Below, one piece after another: positions 7,304 through 13,744 of a stretch of DNA of 19,415 nucleotides; within the stretch, counting starts at the first letter, position 1; each line of letters opens with the position of its first letter. The stretch comes from JBCBKU01 sp038521345. Its GTDB lineage: Bacteria > Pseudomonadota > Alphaproteobacteria > Rhodobacterales > Rhodobacteraceae. Both the position numbers and the translations under genes were made by a program. Below the pieces are notes generated by a model. The model saw only the letters and a list, made by a program, of their open reading frames with translations. It searched no databases and was not told the origin of the DNA. Where the stretch lies: NCBI GenBank assembly GCA_038521345.1, contig JBCBKU010000034.1, positions 1 to 19,415 on the forward strand, in the 5' to 3' direction.

Positions 7304-7349
7304 TCGGCTCCTTCGGAGCCGACCCACCGGGGGAGCGCTGCTCCCCCGG
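7304..7349 (+). terminator. Twin hairpins after the TRAP operon
   Basis: Two perfect stem-loops lie in tandem just after the dctM stop. The first has arms TCGGCTCC and GGAGCCGA (7304-7311, 7315-7322) with a 3-nt loop. The second has arms CCGGGGGAGC and GCTCCCCCGG (7327-7336, 7340-7349) with a 3-nt loop. Neither has a T-run, but the genes on both sides converge here, so they probably end or protect the transcripts of both. GC-rich hairpins of this look recur between genes in Rhodobacterales. Confidence 0.6.
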
Positions 7350-7483
7350 AGCCCCTCGGCGTATTCGCACCATTGTGAAGAGGATCGGATCGGCACCGGA
7401 CCCGGTCCGCATCGGGCGTGAGGATGGATCGGACGCATGCAGGGAAGATCGGCCGGGCCGGACGACGCGTGCCCTGCGCCCGA

Positions 7484-8311
7484 TTAACCGCGCGTCGGGC
7501 GCGTGTCAGGCAGGCTGATCTGGGCCACCTGTTCCGCGATCGGATCGGTCGACAGCGGGTGCAGTTCGGACGAATAGGTCTCGGGATCCTGCAATTCGGT
7601 CCACGCGCCGGCGGTATAGATCTCAAGCGGCGAGAACCGCGCCTTGTATCCCATCTTTGGACTGCCGGGCACCCAATAGCCAAGATAGACATAGGGAAGG
7701 CCGGCATCGCGTGCGATCTCGATGTGGTCGAGGATCACGTAGGTGCCGAGCGACCGATCGGCAAAGTCGGGCTCGTAGAACGAATAGACCATCGACAGCC
7801 CGTCATCGAGCACGTCCGTCAGGCAGACGGCGCCCAGGCGCCGCTGCCGCTCATGGACTGCGGAATACTCGATCACGCGGCTTCTGATCGGTGTTTCCTC
7901 GATCATCGCCGCGAATTCGAAGATATCCATGTCGGCCATGCCACCATCGGCATGCCGTGCCTCAAGGTAGCGGCGGAACAAGGCGTACTGATCCTCGGTC
8001 GCCCACGGCGAGGTCGCTTCGCGGTCGAATCCGATGTTTCGCTTGAGAATGCGGCGGTGACCCTTGGAGGGTTTGAAATCCGCCACGCGGATCCGTGCGG
8101 ACAGGCAAGCCGAGCACTCGGCGCAGGACGGGCGGTAGAGAACGTTCTGTGACCGCCGAAACCCCTGCTTGGACAAGGCATCGTTGAGCTTTTCCGCGTA
8201 CTCGCCCTGGAGCGCCGTGAACAGCTTCCGCTCCATCCGGCCCTCAAGGTAAGGGCAGGGCTGAGGCGCCGTCACATAGAACTGCGGCGCAATGGGAAGG
8301 GTATGGCGCAT
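7484..8311 (-). CDS. bpt: Aspartate/glutamate leucyltransferase (Bpt), arginyltransferase family
   Basis: A 275-residue aminoacyl-tRNA-protein transferase of the bacterial N-end rule pathway. Family motifs are CPYLEGRMERKLFT (residues 19-32), YRPSCAECSACLSARI with Cys63, Cys66 and Cys69, and near the C terminus GYWVPGSPKMGYKARFSPLE. Bpt proteins move leucine from Leu-tRNA onto N-terminal Asp or Glu, marking proteins for ClpAP through ClpS. The family is often annotated as arginyl-tRNA-protein transferase (Ate), and sequence alone does not settle the amino acid used. The start ATG at 8311 gives the normal N terminus. It faces the TRAP operon tail to tail. The RDD gene stop lies 78 nt upstream in the same direction, so co-transcription is possible. 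Confidence 0.9.
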   Translation of the reverse strand: MRHTLPIAPQFYVTAPQPCPYLEGRMERKLFTALQGEYAEKLNDALSKQGFRRSQNVLYRPSCAECSACLSARIRVADFKPSKGHRRILKRNIGFDREATSPWATEDQYALFRRYLEARHADGGMADMDIFEFAAMIEETPIRSRVIEYSAVHERQRRLGAVCLTDVLDDGLSMVYSFYEPDFADRSLGTYVILDHIEIARDAGLPYVYLGYWVPGSPKMGYKARFSPLEIYTAGAWTELQDPETYSSELHPLSTDPIAEQVAQISLPDTRPTRG

Positions 8312-8389
8312 GGGCGTCCGGATCTGCTGCTGGGATCAGGTTACCAAGCCCGCTGGGACCCGCCAACCCCCCAGAAACGGTGACGACGC

Positions 8390-8848
8390 TCAGGCCGGGC
8401 GATTAATTGCCACGGTTCCCATCAGATGATCGGTGAGCCCCTGACCCCGTGCGGACATGACCATCAGCGCCATCGAGAGCAGCTGAAGCGGAAAGATCGC
8501 CATCGAAAGCGTGAACCCGGCGGTGTGAAAGAACGCCGTGGGCCCGTCGAAATGGCGGCCGTCGGGCTGCCGGAACTCGATGTTGAAGAGGCGCATCCCC
8601 GGGGTCGCCGAGCGCGCAGCAAGGGACCACCACCGATAAGCAAAGCTGATGGTCAGCCAGAGGAGCGGCAGAAGAAACGCTCCGAGGAAGGCCGTAAAGA
8701 GGACAATCACAAGGAGCATCAGGGAGATCGCGATCACATCGACGAACCAGGCCAAGAGGCGCTTGACCGAAACGTCGGCGTAAAAGTCCGCATCGTGATC
8801 GGGATCGGGAAGGGGGTCGGTGCGGTGGGCCATGGCGCGCGCTGTCAT
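8390..8848 (-). CDS. RDD family membrane protein
   Basis: A 152-residue inner-membrane protein with the RDD pattern: an N-terminal VKRLLAWFVDVI (Arg30 and Asp37), a membrane hairpin at about 33-72, the conserved ARSATPGMRLFNIEF (78-92), a third membrane region at about 104-132, and the final GLTDHLMGT with Asp140. RDD proteins are poorly understood; some act in Na+/H+ exchange or small-molecule transport. Start choice is weak: neither ATG 8848 nor ATG 8833 has a clear Shine-Dalgarno sequence, and both skip no conserved residue. It lies between the DUF2852 gene and bpt on the same strand, with a strong stem-loop before it. Confidence 0.85.
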   Translation of the reverse strand: MTARAMAHRTDPLPDPDHDADFYADVSVKRLLAWFVDVIAISLMLLVIVLFTAFLGAFLLPLLWLTISFAYRWWSLAARSATPGMRLFNIEFRQPDGRHFDGPTAFFHTAGFTLSMAIFPLQLLSMALMVMSARGQGLTDHLMGTVAINRPA

Positions 8849-8870
8849 CAGGAACGGTCTCAGACGAGGT

Positions 8871-8901
8871 CGAGGCGGCCCTCGGGAGAAGGGCCGCCTC
8901 G
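8871..8901 (-). terminator. Stem-loop after the DUF2852 gene
   Basis: A perfect 11-bp GC-rich stem (8871-8881 with 8891-8901) around a 9-nt loop, 9 nt beyond the DUF2852 stop and 22 nt before the RDD start. There is no U-tract on the minus strand, so it may be a rho-independent terminator of a weak type or an mRNA-stabilising hairpin. Confidence 0.55.
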
Positions 8902-8910
8902 GAGTGTGGG

Positions 8911-9360
8911 TCAGGCTTCCGCCGGCGCGGCCGGAGGCGTGTCATCCTTCGGCTCTGACTTCGGTGCGCGGGCACGTTCGTCCATGAACTGGTCGAATTC
9001 GGCCTTGTCCTTTGCGTCACGCAGGCGCTGGAGGAAGGCTTCGAATGCGTCCTGTTCTTCCTCGAGACGGCGAAGCGTTTCTTCCTTGTAGGCGTCGAAG
9101 GCGGTGTTGCCCGACGAGCGTACGGCGTGGCGGATATGGCGGGCGGAATGTGTGCGCTTGGCACAGGAACCGGTGAACATGCGTTTGCTCCAGATCATGT
9201 AGGCGAGAAGGGCGAGGCCGATGGGCCAGATGAAGATGAACCCGAGGACCATCGCGGCGATCCATGCGCCTTTGCCGCGGGCATCAAGCCAGGCTTCGGC
9301 GCGGGCGAGCCAATTGGGTCGCGACGGCATATGGGCGGTTGCGGCGGGGGCGGGGGTCAT
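8911..9360 (-). CDS. DUF2852 family membrane protein
   Basis: A 149-residue protein matching the DUF2852 pattern: one strong membrane helix (about residues 32-56, IAAMVLGFIFIWPIGLALLAYMIW) followed by a basic stretch. A long charged helix follows (about 83-130, YKEETLRRLEEEQDAFEAFLQRLRDAKDKAEFDQFM), likely coiled coil, and then a Pro/Ala-rich tail. The family is common in alphaproteobacteria and has no assigned function. The topology suggests a bitopic inner-membrane protein with a cytoplasmic coiled coil. The start is well supported by AAGGAGAC just upstream. Its promoter region carries two copies of a 17-bp inverted repeat, so it appears to be tightly regulated, which is unusual for this sort of gene. 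Confidence 0.85.
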   Translation of the reverse strand: MTPAPAATAHMPSRPNWLARAEAWLDARGKGAWIAAMVLGFIFIWPIGLALLAYMIWSKRMFTGSCAKRTHSARHIRHAVRSSGNTAFDAYKEETLRRLEEEQDAFEAFLQRLRDAKDKAEFDQFMDERARAPKSEPKDDTPPAAPAEA

Positions 9361-9403
9361 GCGGGTCTCCTTGTGTGTGGGTCGGAACTTCGGTTTGGAT
9401 CAA

Positions 9404-9420
9404 TGTGAATTCGTTTCACA
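9404..9420. promoter_or_regulatory. Operator-like inverted repeat, copy 1 (promoter-proximal)
   Basis: TGTGAA-N5-TTCACA, a perfect 6-bp inverted repeat. It lies about 45 nt upstream of the DUF2852 start, at or just after the likely transcription start. A second copy with one mismatch is centred 57 bp away. The spacing differs by one base from the CRP/FNR-type TGTGA-N6-TCACA, so the cognate regulator is not obvious. Confidence 0.65.
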
Positions 9421-9423
9421 TCA

Positions 9424-9453
9424 CCGATATGGGAGGCCCGGGCTCACGTTCAA
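9424..9453 (-). promoter_or_regulatory. Possible promoter of the DUF2852 gene
   Basis: TTGAAC (9453-9448) as -35, an 18-bp spacer and TATCGG (9429-9424) as a weak -10 would start transcription near 9417. The pair lies exactly between the two inverted-repeat sites. Confidence 0.4.
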
Positions 9454-9460
9454 GGAAAAA

Positions 9461-9477
9461 TGTAAAAGAAATTCACA
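9461..9477. promoter_or_regulatory. Operator-like inverted repeat, copy 2 (upstream)
   Basis: TGTAAA-N5-TTCACA, differing from copy 1 by a single base in the arms. It lies just upstream of the predicted -35 of the DUF2852 promoter and 10 bp from the end of the neighbouring convergently placed ybaK-type gene. Two matching sites around one promoter point to cooperative or looping control. Confidence 0.6.
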
Positions 9478-9486
9478 TAAAGCGAT

Positions 9487-9954
9487 TCACGACGTGAAAT
9501 CAGTAAGTTGCGCGCCAGAGATACGGATCAGATCCGCCGGTTGAACGGGAAAGACATGGCGCGGCGTGCCAGCGGCTGCCCAAACGACGTCAAAATCCAT
9601 AAGGCGCGGATCGCACCAGCCGGGGCAGGGCGTCAGGTGGCCCAAAGGTGCGACACCTCCGATCGCAAACCCGGTTTGCGCGCGGATCTGGGTTGCATCC
9701 GCCTTACCCATCGGTTCGCCGGCCACGGTTGTGGCTTTGGCAGCATCGACCCGGTTGCCGCCCGCGGTCAGGAAGAGGTGGATGCGTCCTGTTTCCGCGC
9801 CCATGAAGATGATCGACTTGGCGATCTGATCAAGCGCACAGCCCACAGCTGCGGCGGCTTGCTCGGCGGTGCGGGTTTCGCCCAGTTCTGCAATCTCGGG
9901 GGTCAGGCCGGCCTCGGCAAGCGCGGTCCGGACGCGAGTCAGGCTTTTGCTCAT
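9487..9954 (-). CDS. YbaK/EbsC-type aminoacyl-tRNA deacylase (prolyl-tRNA editing family)
   Basis: A 155-residue single-domain protein of the YbaK/ProX superfamily, free-standing editing enzymes that hydrolyse mischarged aminoacyl-tRNAs such as Cys-tRNA(Pro) or Ala-tRNA(Pro). The conserved lysine lies in QIAKSIIF (Lys46), followed by the FLTAGGNRVD strand and the GGVAPLGH loop (C-terminal half). The start ATG 9954 gives the normal family N terminus (MSKSLTRV). The upstream frame stays open but would run into the divergent glnE start and has no family character. No clear Shine-Dalgarno sequence is seen. Which mischarged tRNA it clears cannot be read from the sequence. The glnE gene is divergent with about 80 nt between starts. 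Confidence 0.88.
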   Translation of the reverse strand: MSKSLTRVRTALAEAGLTPEIAELGETRTAEQAAAAVGCALDQIAKSIIFMGAETGRIHLFLTAGGNRVDAAKATTVAGEPMGKADATQIRAQTGFAIGGVAPLGHLTPCPGWCDPRLMDFDVVWAAAGTPRHVFPVQPADLIRISGAQLTDFTS

Positions 9955-10035
9955 GGGGGGATGCCTAGCGGGCCACTTGGGCGGGCTCAAGCCCCTCATC
10001 TTGACGGCGTCCGGCGGCTCGGGTCTGGTCCCCGT

Positions 10036-12831
10036 ATGGCGTTCTCCGATCCGATCCGCCGCGTTCCGCGGGCGTTCGATCCCGACCGCGCCGCCGATCT
10101 GCCGCCTGCCTTCGCAGATCTCGGCGCGGAGATGCAGGCGCTTTTGGCCGGAACCGCAGGGTCGAGCCCTTATCTGGCCGGGCTCATGGCACGAGAGGCC
10201 GATTGGGTGCTGTCCGGTGCCGAGGACACCGCCGCCGAGCGGCTGTCGCAACTGAATGCGGCCACGGCGCAACTCAGCGAGGATCCGGGCCCCGTGCTTC
10301 GGGCCCTGAAGCGCCGGGTGGCACTCTTGGTGGCACTGGCCGATCTCGGTGGGGTCTGGTCCTTGCCCGAGGTTACGGACGCACTGACCAGTTTCGCCGA
10401 CCGGGCGGTCGCGTCGGCGCTTGGCCACGGCATTGCCCGCGAAGTGGCGCGGGGCCGGTTACCGGATCCGGGCGCCAGGGCGGCTCTGGGCCTCGTGGCG
10501 ATTGCCATGGGCAAAATGGGTGCCGGTGAACTGAACTATTCCTCGGATATCGACCTGATCATGCTGTACGATCAGGACCGTTTCCCGTCTGCGGACGCAG
10601 CCGAGCTTCGCGCTGGTTTCGTTCGTGCAACGCGCACAATGACTGCGACGCTCTCGGATCTGACCGGCGAGGGGTACGTCTTTCGGACCGATCTTCGCCT
10701 GCGCCCCGATCCGGCGGTCACGCCGGTCGCCATGTCCATGGAAGCGGCCGAACGGTACTATGAAAGTGTCGGGCGCACGTGGGAGCGTGCGGCCCATATC
10801 AAGGCGCGCGCCGCGGCCGGTGACGTGGACGCGGGGGCAGCATACCTGGATCGTCTGGCGCCTTTCGTCTGGCGGCGGCATCTCGATTTCGCGGCGATCC
10901 GCGATGCCCATGACATCCGGCTGAAGATTCGCGATCACAAGGCGCTGTTCAATACGGACAGTCTGGCGGGCCGCGATCTCAAGCTTGGCGCCGGGGGCAT
11001 TCGGGAGATCGAGTTCTTCACCCAGACGCGGCAGCTGATCGCCGGTGGACGGGATCCCTCCTTGCGTCTGCGCGCAACGGTTCCGGCGCTTCAACGGTTG
11101 CACGACGCAGGATGGTGCGACGACGCCGAGACGCTGATCGAGGATTACACGCGGTTCCGCGATATCGAGCATCGCCTTCAGATGGTGGGCGATCAGCAGA
11201 CCCATGCATTGCCGACGACGGAAGCGGGGTTCGACCGGATCGCAGCGCTGATGGGTGCGGAACGCTCGGCCTTCATGGAGGATCTGGCCCTGAGGCTCGC
11301 CCGTGTCCGGCGCATATCGGAACAGTTCTTCGGTCAGGAGGCCGACAGAATGGCCGGACCTGTCATCGCCGGGCCCACAGAGCATCCCGATGCGTGGGAG
11401 ACCATGCAGGCGCGGTGGCGCGGATATCCCGCCTTGCGCTCGCAACGGGCCATCGACAGCTTCAAGCGGATCGCACCGCGGATCCTCGACCGGGTGGCAC
11501 GGGCAGGGGATGCGGACGAGGCCCTCGGTCACCTCGACGGGTTCCTCGCCGGATTGCCGGCCGGCGTTCAGCTTTTTGCCTTGTTCGAGGCGAACCCGCA
11601 GCTGGTTGATCTCGTCGTCGATATCGCGGCCATCGCCCCGCGCCTTGCGCGATATCTGGCGCGGAATGCGGGAGTGTTCGATGCGGTTCTTGATGGCGAT
11701 TTCTTTGCCGCTTGGCCGGGAGGCGCGGCCTTGCAGGCGGATCTGGCGGGCGAGATGGCGCGCGAGGACGACTATGAGCGCCGGCTCGATGCGGCGCGGC
11801 GTTGGATGAAAGACTGGCACTTCCGCGTGGGTGTGCATCACCTGCGGGGTGTGATCGACGCCGAAGTGGCAGGAACGCAGTATGCCGACATTGCGGGTGC
11901 GGTCGCTGGGGCGCTATGGCCCGAGGTGGTTGATGGCTTCGCCGCCAAACACGGAGCGCCGCCGGGTCACGGTGCGGCGGTGATGGCCATGGGGTCGCTC
12001 GGATCGGCGCGGATGACTGCCCGGTCGGATCTGGACCTGATCGTGATCTATGACCCGGCCGGCGTCGACATGTCGGATGGGCGCCGGCCATTGCAGGTAC
12101 GCACCTATTACGCGCGGCTGACGCAGGCTTTTGTGACGGCCCTGTCGGCGCCCATGGCCGAGGGCAAGCTTTATGACGTCGACATGCGGCTGCGACCCTC
12201 GGGACGTCAGGGTCCAGTGGCCACCTCTCTCGCGGCCTTTACGGACTATCAATCGGACCACGCCTGGACATGGGAGCATCTGGCCCTGACCCGGGCCCGG
12301 TTCGTCGCCGGGTCCGAGACTGTCGGGCACGATGTCGAGGCGTTTCGGCGCAATTTGCTGGCGCGTGACCGCGATCCCGACGGCGTCCTGCAAGATGTTG
12401 CAAAGATGCGCGCACGATTGGCCGCGGCCGCCGGGCCGGACGTCGAGGTTCTTGAGGCCAAGGCCGAGCGCGGCCGTCTTCAGGACGTGTCTCTTCTGGC
12501 GCAAACAAATGCGCTCTTGGCCGGAACAGCGGTGCGGGGGGTGGCGGAACAACTGGCCGTCGCGGGGCCGCTGCTTTTTTCGGATTCGGACAGGGAGACG
12601 CTTCGGAACGCAGACCGCCTGTTCTGGGCACTTCAGGCGTCGGGACATCTGATCTTGGACGGCGCTCTCGACCCCGCTGCACTCGGTGAGGGGGCCCGTG
12701 CGTTTTTGTTGAAGCAGACCGGTGAGGCGGATATGGCCGCTTTGGAGCGGGCGATGACCGCGACAGCCGCCGCGGCGGCAGGGATCATCGACCGCATTCT
12801 GGAAGCCGAGGAGGCAGGCGATGGCGGATAA
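10036..12831 (+). CDS. glnE: Bifunctional glutamine synthetase adenylyltransferase/adenylyl-removing enzyme
   Basis: A 931-residue two-headed nucleotidyltransferase that attaches AMP to, and removes it from, glutamine synthetase under control of the PII protein, adjusting nitrogen assimilation. The N-terminal (removing) domain has GKMGAGELNYSSDIDLIMLYD at about 159-179, with the metal Asp pair D171/D173. The C-terminal (adenylylating) domain has MGSLGSARMTARSDLDLIVIYD, with D665/D667. Between them is the family signature LKLGAGGIREIEFFTQ. Start ATG 10036 gives the normal family length. The frame is open further upstream, but that part is antisense to the ybaK-type gene and shows no glnE similarity. 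No good Shine-Dalgarno sequence precedes it. It overlaps the next gene by 11 nt. Confidence 0.95.
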   Translation: MAFSDPIRRVPRAFDPDRAADLPPAFADLGAEMQALLAGTAGSSPYLAGLMAREADWVLSGAEDTAAERLSQLNAATAQLSEDPGPVLRALKRRVALLVALADLGGVWSLPEVTDALTSFADRAVASALGHGIAREVARGRLPDPGARAALGLVAIAMGKMGAGELNYSSDIDLIMLYDQDRFPSADAAELRAGFVRATRTMTATLSDLTGEGYVFRTDLRLRPDPAVTPVAMSMEAAERYYESVGRTWERAAHIKARAAAGDVDAGAAYLDRLAPFVWRRHLDFAAIRDAHDIRLKIRDHKALFNTDSLAGRDLKLGAGGIREIEFFTQTRQLIAGGRDPSLRLRATVPALQRLHDAGWCDDAETLIEDYTRFRDIEHRLQMVGDQQTHALPTTEAGFDRIAALMGAERSAFMEDLALRLARVRRISEQFFGQEADRMAGPVIAGPTEHPDAWETMQARWRGYPALRSQRAIDSFKRIAPRILDRVARAGDADEALGHLDGFLAGLPAGVQLFALFEANPQLVDLVVDIAAIAPRLARYLARNAGVFDAVLDGDFFAAWPGGAALQADLAGEMAREDDYERRLDAARRWMKDWHFRVGVHHLRGVIDAEVAGTQYADIAGAVAGALWPEVVDGFAAKHGAPPGHGAAVMAMGSLGSARMTARSDLDLIVIYDPAGVDMSDGRRPLQVRTYYARLTQAFVTALSAPMAEGKLYDVDMRLRPSGRQGPVATSLAAFTDYQSDHAWTWEHLALTRARFVAGSETVGHDVEAFRRNLLARDRDPDGVLQDVAKMRARLAAAAGPDVEVLEAKAERGRLQDVSLLAQTNALLAGTAVRGVAEQLAVAGPLLFSDSDRETLRNADRLFWALQASGHLILDGALDPAALGEGARAFLLKQTGEADMAALERAMTATAAAAAGIIDRILEAEEAGDGG

Positions 12832-13090
12832 AGACCCGTTGGATCCGAAGGGCGTGATCGCCGAGAGTTACCGGATCCATGGGATCACCAAACCCGAATG
12901 CCGGTCGATCTTTCTCGACTGGGCTCTGGGTGCGCCGGAGGGTGACGCGGCGACCGAGGCGATCCGTGCTCTTATCGCGCGACATGAAACCGATGCGCCG
13001 GATCATCCGATGACCCATGTTCTCAGGGAAGGGCTGGAAGCCCCGCGTCGCACCGGACGGCGGGGCGGCCGCGCTGCCCGGATCGGTTAG
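12821..13090 (+). CDS. Small conserved-looking protein of unknown function
   Basis: An 89-residue soluble protein, MADKDPLDPKGVIAESYRIHGIT and on, starting inside the last codons of glnE (11-nt overlap) with GAGGCAGG just before the ATG. It contains ECRSIFLDWALG, an acidic helical middle, the HPMTHVLREGL segment and an Arg/Gly-rich basic C terminus (RRTGRRGGRAARIG) that could contact nucleic acid or a membrane. I do not recognise a named family. From memory, similar short proteins follow glnE in other Rhodobacterales, but this was not checked. Co-translation with GlnE suggests a link to nitrogen control, as inference only. Its TAG stop overlaps the eda TAA stop on the other strand. Confidence 0.7.
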   Translation: MADKDPLDPKGVIAESYRIHGITKPECRSIFLDWALGAPEGDAATEAIRALIARHETDAPDHPMTHVLREGLEAPRRTGRRGGRAARIG

Positions 13091-13740
13091 AGCGCGGCGG
13101 CTTCGGCGGCCAGCGCGCGAATGCCGTCCCAATCGCCCCGGGCCATCAGGTCCTTCGGCGCGACCCACGACCCGCCCACGCAAAGCGTGTTGCGAAGCGA
13201 GAGGTAGTCGGGTGCATTGGCAAGGCTTACACCGCCAGTCGGGCAGAACGTGGCCGCCGGCAGGGGCGCTCCAATGGCCTTGAGCGCCGGTGCCCCGCCC
13301 GAGGCTTCGGCAGGGAAGAACTTCATGGTCGTATAGCCCCGCTCAAGAAGCTGCATGACCTCGGTCGCGGTCGCGGCTCCGGGCAATGTGGGAAGACCCT
13401 CTGCCTCGCAGGCATCCAGAAGGTGATCCGTCGCGCCCGGTGACACGCCGAAAAGCGCGCCAGCCTCGCGCGCGGCCCGGACATCGTCCGGCGTCAGCAA
13501 TGTGCCGGCCCCGACAACGCCCCCTTCGACCTCGGACATGATCCGGATCGCTTCAAGCGCTTGTGGAGTGCGCAGGGTCACTTCCAGCGCGGGCAGGCCG
13601 CCCTCGACGAGGGCTTCGGCCAAGGGGCGGGCGTGATCGAGATCGTCTATGACGAGAACCGGGATGACCGGTGCCAGTGCACAGACCTTGGCGGTTTCGG
13701 CACTTGCGGCAGCGGGCGTGAGGGCAGGAGTGTTGGTCAT
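13087..13740 (-). CDS. eda: 2-dehydro-3-deoxy-phosphogluconate (KDPG) aldolase
   Basis: A 217-residue class I aldolase that splits KDPG into pyruvate and glyceraldehyde 3-phosphate, the last step of the Entner-Doudoroff pathway. It may also act on 4-hydroxy-2-oxoglutarate. The general-base Glu53 lies in LEVTLRTP, and the Schiff-base Lys140 in YTTMKFFPAE. The phosphate-binding GAGT and CPTGGV loops are present. GVSPG replaces the commoner IVSPG. The start ATG 13740 is only 4 nt after the edd stop with no separate Shine-Dalgarno sequence, so translation probably depends on edd. The stop codon shares the bases TTAG with the stop of the convergent small gene. Confidence 0.95.
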   Translation of the reverse strand: MTNTPALTPAAASAETAKVCALAPVIPVLVIDDLDHARPLAEALVEGGLPALEVTLRTPQALEAIRIMSEVEGGVVGAGTLLTPDDVRAAREAGALFGVSPGATDHLLDACEAEGLPTLPGAATATEVMQLLERGYTTMKFFPAEASGGAPALKAIGAPLPAATFCPTGGVSLANAPDYLSLRNTLCVGGSWVAPKDLMARGDWDGIRALAAEAAAL

Positions 13741-13744
13741 AGGA

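Noticed and set aside
5652..7412. A 586-codon minus-strand frame across dctM
   Set aside because: Antisense shadow of dctM with a low-complexity Arg/Asp/His composition.
9486..9498. Inverted repeat TTCAC-GAC-GTGAA near the DUF2852 operators
   Set aside because: It falls mostly in the last codons of the ybaK-type gene and has the half-sites in the opposite order from the two operators, so it may be coincidental.
10001..10029. TTGACG at 10001 as the glnE promoter -35
   Set aside because: At a 17-bp spacing the -10 would be TCTGGT, a poor match, so the call is not supported.
9508..10035. Upstream extension of the glnE frame by 176 codons
   Set aside because: It lies antisense to the ybaK-type gene, and GlnE proteins of this group begin near the ATG at 10036.
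9955..10428. Upstream extension of the ybaK-type frame
   Set aside because: It would run through the glnE start on the other strand; residues have no family character, and the protein is full length from 9954.
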